Below, piece after piece: positions 20,213-31,700 of a DNA stretch of 64,000 nucleotides (its first letter is position 1; every line of letters starts with the position of its first letter). The DNA is from Macrostomum hystrix. Lineage: Eukaryota; Platyhelminthes; Macrostomidae. The stretch is from assembly GCA_950097015.1 (NCBI GenBank), contig CATNEN010000007.1, positions 11,285,001 through 11,349,000 of the forward strand, written 5' to 3'. The translations under genes and the position numbers were made by a program. The notes under the pieces are model-generated. The model ran no database searches. It worked only from the letters and a program-made list of their open reading frames with translations, and was not told where the DNA came from.

Positions 20213-21010
20213 TGCCAAGTAAATTTCTCAAAGTTCCGAGTTATGTTTTTCCAGCTCGCAATATTTCAGTGAGGTGCAAAGCAGTTAGTCAATAAAAATT
20301 ACCTTAGTATTGCTGTGCTGTCTGCTGCTGCGCTGTCTCGCAGTCTGTCTTACAGTCTGTCTTGCTGTCTGTCTTGCAGTCTGTCTTTCTGTCCGGCTGT
20401 CTGTCAGTCAGCAGGTAATGCAGTTTCAAGCCATTTCAAATGTGAGGAGTCGCTAAGTGAGATTTCTTAGACAAAAGCCAGAATTTTTTATCCATACAGT
20501 CACGACAGGGCCCACTTGCCTGTCCCTCTGGGATATTCTGGGATAATATCTCTGTGTCTGGGGAATAAGGTGGGGCCGGGACTGCCCCACCCCACAAACA
20601 CGAGACCTCATTGGCTGGCCAACTCTGGCTTGAAAGTTTGGGAAACTGGTGAGTTAATTGCCCTACCTAGCCAATCTAACCAATGAAGTCACGCAGACAA
20701 GTGTGTGTGTGTGTGTGTGTGTTGTTTAGGCTGTCGGCAGGCAGACAACAAGGCCATTGGGCAGGCCTGGACCTGCCTAGGGACTCCAGGGAGTAATTTT
20801 CTGCGCTAACTTTATTGATCTAGTTGGGGAGGTGGATGTAGGAGGGCCAGCTGCTGCTCACATTGGGATAACTGCTCCAGACACTGTTGTGTTAAAGTGC
20901 GCATCGCTATGCACATTTTCTAGGCTTAAACTGTACCCCTTGTGCACCTGGAGCACTTTCAGCAGCTCATTAAGCAGATCAGCTTTGCTTCCCCACATCT
21001 GTCGGCAAAT
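20213..21010. other. Intergenic with simple repeats
   Basis: It contains a gtctgtctt cluster near 20330-20410 and a (GT)n microsatellite at 20701-20723. No gene seen. Confidence 0.5.
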
Positions 21011-21400
21011 CCTGTGACACATCTAGCGACAGATCTAGCGACACATCTAGCGACACATCTAGCGACACATCTAGCGACACATCTAGCGACACATCTAGCG
21101 AGACATCTAGCGACACATCTAGCGAGACATCTAGCGACACATCTAGCGAGACATCTAGCGACACATCTAGCGAGACATCTAGCGACACATCTAGCAATAC
21201 ATCTGGCGATACATCTAGAGATATATCTAGGGATACATGTAGCGACAAATCTGATGACACGAGCTAGCCACATAATCTAGCGATACATCTAGGGATACAT
21301 CTAGGGATACATCTAGGGATACATCTAGGGATACATCTAGGGATACATCTATTGATGAATCCAGCGATACATCTGGCGATGCATGCAGCGATGCATCTAG
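21011..21400. repeat. 12-bp minisatellite, two variants
   Basis: The unit acatctagcgac is followed by a second block of gatacatctagg. The 12-bp period keeps frames open on both strands. It is not a gene. Confidence 0.92.
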
Positions 21401-21630
21401 AGACACATAGCGACAGACTCACGACTGGGAGCCACCTGGTGCTGCCGACCAATGAATTCACCTCATTAGTTTGCCAACCAAAGGCGTTTGAAAAGTGCAG
21501 CAGCCGCAGCAGCGGCGGTCGATGCCCGGAGCCCTAGACCAGAAGGTCGGGCGCAGACTCTGGCCAGAATCTGACAGGCGGGGCTTTGTTTAATTGCTGA
21601 CTGGCCCGATAGCTGCAGCTACTGCTGCTT

Positions 21631-21661
<31 letters not shown>

Positions 21662-22539
21662 TGCTTCTGCTGCTTCTGCTGCTTCTGCTACTGCCTCTTG
21701 CGCGGCAGAATTCTTCACCACTTCCTTCTTGACCCGTTGTAAACAACTGTGGAGATGCCAGTCATTGTGAAAGGGCGGCCTCCAGCCCCCCAGCCAGAGC
21801 TGCTGCCTGTCAGAGGACAGCGGGCCGCCACCCGCTTGGCTGCCAGATAAGCCGGACCTGCGGCTGGCAGGTTGCACTCGACTGCCGTGGCCGCAAAGTG
21901 AGCCACGGACTGCCAATCAGCGCGTGGGATTCTCGCATTGTCTGCCGCTCCGATTCACCTGCAGTATCCGCGCCTCATGCCTACCTGTTATGGCCTGCCC
22001 TGCCTGTCTCTCTCACTCTACATCTCACTCTACCTCTCACTCTTCCTCTACCTCTCACTCTTCCTCTACCCCTCACTTCTATCTCTCACTCTTCTTCTAT
22101 CTCTCACTCTACGTCTACCTCTCACTCTTCCTCTACCTCTTCCTCTACCCCTCACTCTACTTCTATCTCTCACTCTACCTCTACCTCTCACTCTACCTCT
22201 CTCTCCACCTCTCACTCTACCACTCACCCTCTACTCTTACCTTCCATCGCCCAGCACTGTGTCTCTGGTAGTTTATTCTCTAGTTAATATTTTTCACTCC
22301 CTATGTCACCTGTTTGTCTTTCAAAATTTAGTTTTTCAGTCCTAATATTTGCCTCATCGCGAGGCATTTTTGTTCTCATCGTCACGCTTCTCTAGTACTC
22401 TAGTATTATAACTCAATTAAATATTTTACGAGTATATCGCAAAGTCCAGCAGCGGCGGCAGCACACCGGGAGAGAGATTGAAAGCATAGAGCAGCACAAT
22501 AAAGAAGACACTAGAAGATTAATAAGAGTAACCATCAAG
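21401..22539. other. Intergenic with CTG/CTT and CT-rich tracts
   Basis: It contains a ctgctgctgcttctg tract (21620-21690) and a CT-rich run built from ctctcactctac units (22010-22240). No gene seen. Confidence 0.5.
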
Positions 22540-22689
22540 ATGAGCTCTGCACCCTCAGCCACTCAGCCTCGGCCCGCAGCTCCGCAGTTCATATTTTCGC
22601 TGTTCTTTAAAGCACTTTTTTATTGCTGGCATAAAATAAACTCATTCTCACCGAGCCTGCCAGCCCCGAACAATCAGACTGTCAACTGA
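22540..22689 (+). CDS. Possible 49-residue upstream ORF
   Basis: ATG at 22540 to TGA at 22687-22689, ending 31 bp before the start of the two-helix protein ORF. The peptide has one short hydrophobic stretch (FIFSLFFKALFYCW). It could be an upstream ORF in the same transcript or chance. No homology recognised. Confidence 0.25.
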   Translation: MSSAPSATQPRPAAPQFIFSLFFKALFYCWHKINSFSPSLPAPNNQTVN

Positions 22690-22720
22690 GCAGCCCGCCT
22701 GACTAACCAGACTGCCCCCG

Positions 22721-23122
22721 ATGTGCCCTTCAATGGACCCCGATGACAACGACTGCTGCGGCTGCTGTCCGAGGAGGCGGGCGCTGCTGGGCGTCCTGAT
22801 CGGCTCAATCTTCCTGCTCGTGCTCAGCGTCATCCTTCTCATCTTGGACCTGAGCAACGGTGCCCTCGGCAGCATCGGCGGCTATGTCATGCTCGGCGTT
22901 TCCCTGATCATCACCGTTGCCATGACAACCGTCACGGTGGTCGCCTACCGTCCCGACGCCTGCCGAGGCTGCTGCCGCGGCGGCTCTGACAGCCAGACCT
23001 GGCCATCTGTCGAGGCGCAGCGGGCCGGCAGGGGCCGCGTCGGTGGCCGGGCGGCGCGGATGGAAGCCGACGGGTTGGAGAAAGCGACAGCGGAGGCCAG
23101 CATCTACCCGCCCAGATGGTAG
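22721..23122 (+). CDS. Small two-helix cysteine-rich membrane protein, function unknown
   Basis: A single-exon 133-residue reading frame from ATG (22721) to TAG. It starts with an acidic/cysteine segment (DPDDNDCCGCCPRRR), then two hydrophobic helices (about residues 22-45 and 53-74) joined by a short loop, then a second cysteine pair (CRGCC) and a basic tail ending YPPRW. Cysteines next to each helix would be candidates for palmitoylation if this is translated. A possible AATAAA lies at 23537-23542. I do not recognise the family. Clean charge-hydrophobicity layout supports a real gene, but conservation was not tested. Confidence 0.6.
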   Translation: MCPSMDPDDNDCCGCCPRRRALLGVLIGSIFLLVLSVILLILDLSNGALGSIGGYVMLGVSLIITVAMTTVTVVAYRPDACRGCCRGGSDSQTWPSVEAQRAGRGRVGGRAARMEADGLEKATAEASIYPPRW

Positions 23123-23189
23123 CTGCCTGCGGCCTTTCCACTGCCCCTCCTGTGCATCAGTGCCTAATATTTGACAACTGCTCACCTGT

Positions 23190-23292
23190 GTCAACTGTCC
23201 ACCTGTTTCAACTGTCTACTTGTGTTAACTGCCCACCTGTGTCAACTGTCCACCTGTCAACTGTCCACCTGTCAACTGTCTACTTGTCTATC
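23190..23292. repeat. tcaactgtccacctg repeat
   Basis: About seven loose copies of a 15-22 bp unit in the probable 3' UTR of the two-helix protein gene. Confidence 0.75.
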
Positions 23293-23671
23293 CACAAGAT
23301 ATCAACGAATTGTCCCTTTGTCTTTCATTGCCCACCTCTTTATTTTCAGACAGCTTCCCGGGCATTAGTGGTACTAGCATAATTCTGTCACTCACTTATT
23401 TTTAACAAGATATAAAAAGGAACATTTTTACTTCTGCAATTGATTCGTGTTTGTTCTATGATATGAATGCCTTTTCCCATCCATACTACTGCCACAACAC
23501 AAACAGTAGTAGATAAGTAAGTAATAATATAAGATAAATAAATAAGAAACTAACGACAACGGCGCATTTTCAATAATTTACACTCGAGGCTTTAGAGAGA
23601 AGGAAAAAAGTGCTGTCGAAAAATTAACAAAAAACTGCTGCAGTTAGAAAGTTTTAACTTTAGACAATTTT

Positions 23672-23930
23672 AGCTTGAGAAAGTTGTAACTTAAGAAAGT
23701 TGTACCTTAAGAAAGTTGTAACTTGAGAAATTTGTAACTTGATAAAGTTGTAACTTGAGAAAGTTGTAACTTAAGAAAGTTGTACCTTGAGAAAGTTGTA
23801 ACTTGAGAAAGTTGTAACTTGATAAAGTTGTAACTTGAGAAAGTTGTAACTTGAGAAAGTTGTAACTTGAGAAAGTTGTAACTTGAGAGAGTTGTAACTT
23901 GAGAAAGTTGTAACTTGAGAAAATGGCTGC
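23672..23930. repeat. 16-bp minisatellite
   Basis: About 16 copies of gaaagttgtaacttga. Confidence 0.92.
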
Positions 23931-24899
23931 TTGGGTAGTGTAAATTACTATAAGATATGCTACTTCTATTCAGACGAAATTCATTAAGCCTTTAAATTAA
24001 GATTGCACCCACAAAGTTTCGCAGCAGCCTACTCAAAGCAGTAGCATTCGCATTCTATAATTAAAGCAGTGTAAATAGTGCTATAGTGCCAAGTTCGCTA
24101 TAATAAAGATAAACTAGAGCACAGCTAGCTGTCCTGCACAATGGCGGACACCTAAGGTGCTGACTGAGAGCACTGGGATAATTATGGGGTAGGTTCGAGG
24201 CAATGAGGTGAGACAGAGAGATTGCGTGTCACGAGGCAGGCTCCATCAGGAATTCCTGGCGGCCTGGGGGGCTGTTTTGGCTGTCAGCACTGAACACTCG
24301 TGAGTCTATTCTCACTTCATTACCCGGCAACAAGGAGCCCGCCTTGCCCCCCGCTCTGCGATTATCGCTGAGCCGAGCGAAAACCCGCCAGGCCAGGCGC
24401 TGGTGGAGATAGCAATCAGTTTTTGAGTCGCCCCTCTTCTTAGGTGAGCACACTAACCCAAGCATTGTCTCACAAATTGCAGGGGAGAACAGACAGGGAG
24501 AACAAGGCCAGATCGGCCTGGAGATTAGCAGTGTATAACAATAAATTCTAGTCATAAAACATTGGAATTGAGCTGCATAATGCATGGCCTATGCTGGGCT
24601 CTGTTATGCAACAGCAGTCAATTGAGGCATTAAAACACTAGTTTGAGTCGGTAGGCTGAAGAGGAGAGAGTGAATGATGACTGCCTGTGGGGTGCGCACA
24701 GGTGAAACCAAAGCACCGAAATTTGAATAATAAACTGACCGACATGGCATCGATAAATACGGGCTGCCATTAAACTGACAGTAAAATAAAAAAGCCTATA
24801 AAAACTCATGTTCTCATGACTGGAGAAAAACTGCTGACGGCCTCTGCTCAAGAAATTGGGCTGCATGGGAGACACTACAAACTGGGGAACAGAGAGACA

Positions 24900-25435
24900 C
24901 AGGAGAGAGGGAGAAAGGGAGAGTGAGAGGGAGAAGGGGAGAGTAAGAGGGAGAAGGGGGAGTGAGAGGGAGAAGGGGGGAGTGAGAGGGAGAAGGGGAG
25001 AGTAAGAGGGAGAAGGGGGAGTGAGAGGGAGAAGGGGAGAGTGAGAGGGAGAAGGGGGAGTGAGAGGGAGAAGGGGAGAGTGAGAGGGAGAAGGGGGAGT
25101 GAGAGGGAGAAGGGGAGAGTGAGAGGGAGAAGGGGAGAGTAAGAGGGAGAAGGGGGAGTGAGAGGGAGAAGGGGGGAGTGAGAGGGAGAAGGGGGGAGTG
25201 AGAGGGAGAAGGGGGGAGTGAGAGGGAGAAGGGGGGAGTGAGAGGGAGAAGGGGGGAGTGAGAGGGAGAAGGGGGGAGTGAGAGGGAGAAGGGGGGAGTG
25301 AGAGGGAGAAGGGGGGAGTGAGAGGGAGAAGGGGGGAGTGAGAGGGAGAAGGGGGGAGTGAGAGGGAGAAGGGGGGAGTGAGAGGGAGAAGGGGAGAGTA
25401 AGAGGTAGAAGGGGAGAGTAAGAGGGAGAGAATGG
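24900..25435. repeat. 20-bp purine minisatellite
   Basis: About 27 copies of ggagtgagagggagaagggg (all purine except one T). The central 11 copies are nearly identical, which suggests recent expansion. Confidence 0.92.
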
Positions 25436-26534
25436 GTGTCAGAGAGGGGTGTGGGGGGAGTTGCCTAGAGACAGCAGGCCATAGAGATAAGATGCGGATG
25501 CTATTGTGATATGTGAATGGCAGGCTGTGGTAGTCTAAGGCTGTTGCAATCCAATGCACTGAGCTATCAAGTCTGTGTTTATAATTGGCAAGCGGCTCAC
25601 CCGACTGATTAAGCGGTGAAATATGATTCTCGCTTGAAGCTCTAACCGAAGCGAATTCCATCTCAAGTCCTGTCTAATGTGTTTTAGGCGGGCATCGATA
25701 AGCACAATCAAGGTGCACGATGGCCAGATAAGACGCTCCAGGATGGAAGTGACGCGGCAGTGCCAAATAGTTTGTCAAGCCGAGCAGCACCCACCTCTAC
25801 CGATGTGCTATTCTTCAGTAGATGTCGTCATCGCTTGTTCCAGACCTTGCGGCATGGACAGCTCGCTGTAGCGCTATCGAGTCCCGACTGTGTGGTATCG
25901 CATTTCCGCCCGGCAGTGCAAACACGGCCGGATCAGCCGAGCTTCTCCCCGCAGCCTCCGGACAGCCCTTGAGCACGGGGGGTGGCTGCGCTGCGCAGTT
26001 CAAGCGGCAGGCGACACGCCGCGCTTTTGAAACTCAGGACGGTGGAGCTGAGCAGTGGGGGACGGCGGGTGTTTGAAGGCCGCCGCGGCCATCGATACCA
26101 TCAAGCCGAGCTGCTCAAAGCTTTCGTGCCGCCGAAACAAAAATCCACAACCGCTGCAGTTCCCACCAGCATCCAACCCCCAAAGTATTTGTTTCGCTAC
26201 TCTTTCTCAGCCAGACGGGGCTGCTGAGTTGCCACCTGGCGTGTCACAATTGCCTCCTCCACATCCTGCCACCCCGGCATCACCTGAGCATCCCTTCTCC
26301 CAGGTGGGATAATTCAGGCGGGCAAAGCTGTCACGACAGGCCAGGCTATCGGAGATATCGACTGACTCGGCGGGCCTTGCTGGACTCGGGGGAGCCACCG
26401 GGATGGCGTGACTGCGGCAGTCCTGCTGTGGGATGAGAGGCCCCAGAGCTGCCTCAGCCAGCCGGCGGGCTGCTAATGCTCCGGCCTCTTTAGAATGCTG
26501 GGACTTCTAAATAAAGAACTAGTAATTAAAACTA

Positions 26535-26585
26535 GGGCATCGCAGCTAGAACTCGAACCCATGACCTGCGGCGCCACAGCACGAT
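26535..26585 (-). repeat. tRNA-like (SINE-type) fragment
   Basis: The minus strand contains gggttcgagttc, close to the RNA polymerase III B box, within ggcgccgcaggtcatgg context. No full cloverleaf could be drawn, so I read it as a tRNA-derived SINE remnant. Confidence 0.4.
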
Positions 26586-26919
26586 CTCGGCGGTAGGGGA
26601 GGTGTGACAGTGAAGACGGCGGCCACTGGAATTCCCCAGGGCGAAGTTAGTTAAAAAAAACTTCCAGTCAAAACGCAGCGGACCGATTCAGCAGGCATTT
26701 GCGATTTCTCGCCGCCGCCTCATCGGCTTTTCGGCGGACCTGACGCTCGATCTCTATTGGATTTTCCGCGGCAGCTCGGCGCCCCCAGGGACGGCTGCTC
26801 AGGACTGGAACAGGCTGGACAGAGCGATCAAGAGATGAGGAACAGATGAAGCAAATCCTCACTAGATAAGCTGGCAAAGCTGGGCCAGAGAGCGAAAATT
26901 TGACAACAGGACAAAGCAG

Positions 26920-27115
26920 GGATGTGAGACGAGAGATGTGAGACGAGAGATGTGAGACGAGAGATGTGATAGGAGAGATGTGAGAGGAGATATGTGAGAC
27001 GAGAGATTGAGAGGAGAAATGTGAGAGTAGAGATGTGAGAGGAGAGATGTGATAAGAGAGATGTGAGAGAACAGATGTGATAAGAGAGATGTGAGAGGAG
27101 AGATTGAGGGGAGAG
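26920..27115. repeat. gagagatgtga purine repeat
   Basis: Irregular 14-18 bp units of gatgtgagacgaga type. Confidence 0.8.
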
Positions 27116-27995
27116 AAAGGAGAGAAGGGAAGGATCTGGAGAAGCTGGGTTATACGTAAAGAAGGTCAAAGTTCCAGCGGCCACCCGTCTGTTCTCAACC
27201 TGCAGTCCGCATGTCACGTGATGCAGGCCTACTAGCGGGATCAGATCTCACCCAGGTGGCAAGGTGAGCCCGTCGTAGCGAGTTGGTGGTAAAGTCTCGG
27301 TTTAAAAAGAAAGGCTTCGAAATAGAAGACAGCAATCGTATTTTCTTTCGATATAGAATGAGTCTATATGAACAGTTAAATACTTTATATTTGTATGCTT
27401 ACTGACAGGTTCGCATATGAAGCTGTTGAACGCAAAAAAACTGCAGGGATATTGTCCGAGATTGGTTGCCAAAGTGTCTCAGATGGTCAGACCCGGGTGC
27501 GGGCATATCCATCACCGAATCTCATTGTTCGTGGCGCTGGTTCTAAGCAAAGCCGAAGCAAATCAACACTAAACAGGCAGCACATTGTAACAAATATTTC
27601 GATCCGGCTAAAATTAAAAAGCAAAAACAGAAAAACAGCAAGCTGGACAAAACGAGAAGTGAACTAAAAGTGCAAGATAGTTACAACGCATCAACAAAGA
27701 CTTTTGTTCAATAGAATTTATGGGGCACTATGGCTGTGTACCACGGCAGCGCTCTGGGAGACCAGAACTCACGTACGAGCTACTCAGGGGGGGGGGCGAA
27801 AGCAAGCTCAAACGAATGAGGATTTTGGGATTTGCGCAGCTGCATGGGGAGCTGAAGTTGGGAAAAGAAGAGAGACAAGGACTCACAACAAAGATTTCAG
27901 CTAGCCAGCCCTATGTACACAAGAGACTCCACTGTGACTAGTTTACTGGGACACTTGCAGCTGCGGAACTGGCCAGGCTAATTGCTCCGATCTGC

Positions 27996-28747
27996 TCAGT
28001 CCGACATGATCTGGTGGATCAGGAATCCCATCTTCTTCGGACTGCCGCTGGCGGGAGGCTTCGCTCCTGACGCCTGTTTCTGTCCTGCGGCCGAAGCCGC
28101 GGCAGCAGCAGCAGCAGCCGCAGCAGCCGCAGCCGCAGCCGCGGCAGCAGACGAAGACGAAGACATAGGGGCCGCCGATGAGTTTGTTCCCGACTCGTAG
28201 CTCGCTGCCTGCGGTGCCGCCGGCGGCTGCGGTGGCGACGCGGACGGCCCCGGCGGTAGCGGCGGTGGCGGGGCGAATAGGCCCGGCCAGAACAGGCCGC
28301 CGTAGGGGGTCCGCGGCAGCGGCGGGACCGGCGGTGGAGGCGGCGGTCCCAGCAGGTGGCGAGCGCCACCGCCTGTGCGACAGTGAGCGGCAGCCGCGGC
28401 GGCTGCAGCGGATGCCAGACAGCTGAACTCGCAGCCTTGATGGTGCTGGTGCTGATGCTGCAGCTGGCTCTGGAGCTGGTGCTGGTCTAAGGCGGAACGG
28501 TAGTGATGAATGGTGCTACCGCTGCCGGCTCCCCGGCTGCCAAGCCGGTCGATGACGCTGCTCCAGGCATCGAGACGGGGTCGGCGTTGCTCCGGCGCCT
28601 CCGTCAGGCCCACCGAGGCGGCTTCCACGGCCGAGCGCTTCAAGCCAGCGAAGCAGCGCCCGGCCTCCATAGGGCTGACGGGGAACAGCACCGGCGGCTC
28701 CAGGTGCCCCCCAGGGCGCTGGTGGCGGTGATGATGAAGCAGCGAGT
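27996..28747 (-). CDS. tbx2/3: tbx2/3 exon 6: C-terminal region
   Basis: It encodes a His-rich start, a Pro-rich segment ([18 protein letters not shown]), poly-Ser and a 19-residue alanine tract at about 28095-28150, then [15 protein letters not shown] and TGA at 27998-27996. The tail block may be a functional motif. Acceptor cttccag at 28748. Confidence 0.92.
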
Positions 28748-31700
28748 CTGGAAGGGGGAGACGGATCAGGGGGAACTCATTAGTTGGAGATTGAGCAAGT
28801 GTTCAGGACATGCATTATTGATCAGTTCCCTCATGTATGACTGCCGTGAACTGCGAGTTCAATTTCAATATGATAGAGTCAGTTATGGCATCGATTGCCC
28901 GTTTATTGCGACTGCCCGCACCACCGACCCCGCTAGCATTGTTACCGGCTCCGCTGATCGCAGATTTATGGACTGGATTTATGCAAAATGAATGGGCGGC
29001 CTGGTGGTGGCGCCACTTTCGCCTCCCTCTCGCCTCTGGGCCTCCCCGAGTGGCCGCGGGACAGAGAACTTTATTGAGCAGTTTATTTATTGAGTAGCGC
29101 CTCCACAACACCTGCAAATGGTGAGGCGCAGGTCGCTCACACTGAGCAGGCCGAGCTGATTGAGTGCGGGCTGTTTAATGGCCATTTTGCTGTTCCGCGA
29201 AACTTCAAGCCGGCAGATTTTGATTGTTCTCCTGCGCTCTTTGTCTGATCATTTTTAGATTGAGCAGCAGTGCTCATGATTGCTAAAAATCTCAACAATG
29301 GCCTGCAGCCTGTCTTCAGTTCTCAGAGCGCCTCAAATCTGCATTCCTTATTCAACGAAAACATCGCGGGCCCGCTTCGCTTGACTCGACAGCGAGCAAA
29401 TCACAAAACCCGCTCGGGTAAGAGAAACCCAGCGAGCTGAATAAGAGGCTGCGCGCCAGCTTTTTGTCAGAGCGCGAGTACAAAGAGGCCGTGAGGCGGA
29501 GGCACTCGCGCTGCCATCACCATCACTTTCGCTTGCCGCGTCCCGTGACGGAGAAGACCCGCAGTTGCGGCGCTGAAGGGTCAGCTTTTTGCCTCCGGGG
29601 CTGCAGATCCTTGAGCCGCGCTCATCCCACAGACTCCGCCCGCTCGGCGGCGGCGCCTCCGTTCCGCTCCCGTGCCGGCCTCAAGCAGCCGCTCGGATGG
29701 ATTTTTGAATGGCTCCGAGAGCGCGGGCCCCCGCTGCCAGAGCCGCCACGCTCAGCTGAGCCGGTCCTCCCAAGACCTGCCCGCTCTCACAATGGCAGGC
29801 AGAAGGTTAGGCATCGTTGGAGACACAAATTTCAGCCTCTCTAGTTATCCCAGATTTCCGCTTGCCTCCGCTCGGAGAAGAGAATGCGGCCAGCGCAGCG
29901 TGTCCTCCGAGCCGATGTTTTTTGAGAATTTTTGAAGAAAAAACACTTATCGCATTATTTAGCATTCGTTTTGAATCCTGCTTAAATTTAGCCAGATCGT
30001 CTTTTGTGCCACCAGGCCGCGGCGGCGCCCTCAACGACCTGCCTGCGCTTCTCCGCCGACTGAGAAAAATCTTTTCAACCGGATGGCGGCGAAATCTTCA
30101 TCGGGTAGGCTGCCAGGGCGGGCCGACAAGAAGGTGAAGGCGCGCTGAGACAGTTCAGGAACTGCCCGCTTCCAGCCAACGGAGACTGACAATGCAACCG
30201 CCACTCTCCCTCACTCGCAGACTTTCCCTTGGATTCAGGCTCAGCCAGGAGCACAGGGCTAGTTTAGTGGAGTCGGGTGGGCCTCAATCTCACTCAATGA
30301 ATGGCCGGCCCTGCTTTAGAAAAGGCCAGAAGAGCTCTGAGGGCCTCCAATGCGGTCTGTTTGGCGGGGTCAGAGATCCGTATCTGGCCGCTCCAGCCAG
30401 AGTGTCGCCTCCTTCGCCCCACCCCAGCCGATCCTCAGCCGGACAAAGTGGAGCAGCGGCAGCAGCAGCAGAAGCGGCGGCAGCGGCGGCGGCGCCGGTG
30501 GCAGCGGCTTGAAAAGGCCAAACACCGACCTTGGTGGCCCTCCTCCCCGCCTCTCGCCTCCACACCGCTGCTCAACTAAAAAAAATCGGCCCGACGGAAA
30601 TAGGCGAGGGGAGGGGCGGCCAAGGAGCCACCCGCCCGGCCTGTCTGTCTGTCTCTCTGTCTGTCTCTCCCTGCCCCTTGTCGGTGTGTGTGTGTGGGTC
30701 CGAGCCAGCCAGCCGTTTGGCGCCAGCTCTGACAGCGGTGGCGGCGGCGGTGGCGGCAGCAGCGGCTGCAGCCATGAGGGACGCAGGGGGTAGAGAGGGG
30801 GCAGCGGCGTCCCCCCTAAACTGCAGTGCGAGATCCCGCAGAGGCTCAGGTGAATGCAGGTAGGTGGGGTGGGGCCCGCCTATTGTTGCAGAGGCGCCTG
30901 GAAGGTGCCAAGCGACTCCCCAACCTGCTCAGCCACCTGCAGTCAGGCCGATCGTTGCTGCTGCCACCTGTCTTTTCATGCTCAGTGACCCAAGAGTTGT
31001 TGAGCTCTGCAGGCGGGTCCCGCTATTAGGCATACATGCGGTGTGACAGGACTCGCATGAGTGTGATATCTCACACTGTTACCTGGCGGCTTTCTTTGTG
31101 CTGAGCGACACGGGTGCCTAAACCAATCAATGCAGAGTTGCAGTCGCTGCATTTGAATTTGATCGCTCTGTTTAGCATGCCAGGAACAAAGGCGAGAGTC
31201 CCGAGTGCCCAGCCTCGCCGGCTCGCCATTATCGACCTGCTCGCCAACCTCAGGGAAGGTGGAGATTTCCGCCTGGGCGAGCCCCGAGAGCCGCCGCTTC
31301 CCCTGGGCCTGAGCGGAGGCCGGGGAAAAGGCACTCGCCCGGTGATAAGCATCGGTGAGCTAAAATCTCCCACAACTGCTGTGAGGAGCTGCAGCCGACC
31401 AACTTGGAAGTCACGCAATGGTCTCCGGGCCTTTGCCGCTCAGTGAAGCGGGCGGGACGATCCGGCGGGCGGCACGGAGGCGGAGGGGGTCAAAGCGGAA
31501 GGCGAAAGGCGTGGAGGGCCCTGCCGAACGGACCGAGTCCCTTCAGAGCCTCTTGGCTGCAGGCCCGGCGCCAAGGAGGGGGGCAGCTGGGGGATCTTGA
31601 TCCGCGCCTCCGCGGGCTCGAAGTGGCTGACGGAGCGGCTGGGCTGAATGCGGATCTTCCCCGGCCCGCTACGTGACCCGCCGCTTGTTAATGACGAGGC

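Larger units (their letters stand above)
23123..27995. other. Intergenic, repeat-rich, tbx 3' side
   Basis: It holds several small minisatellites (listed separately) and one tRNA-like fragment. Open frames at 25.7-26.4 and 27.4-27.9 kb show no recognisable domain. No canonical poly(A) signal for the T-box gene was found by eye. Confidence 0.45.
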
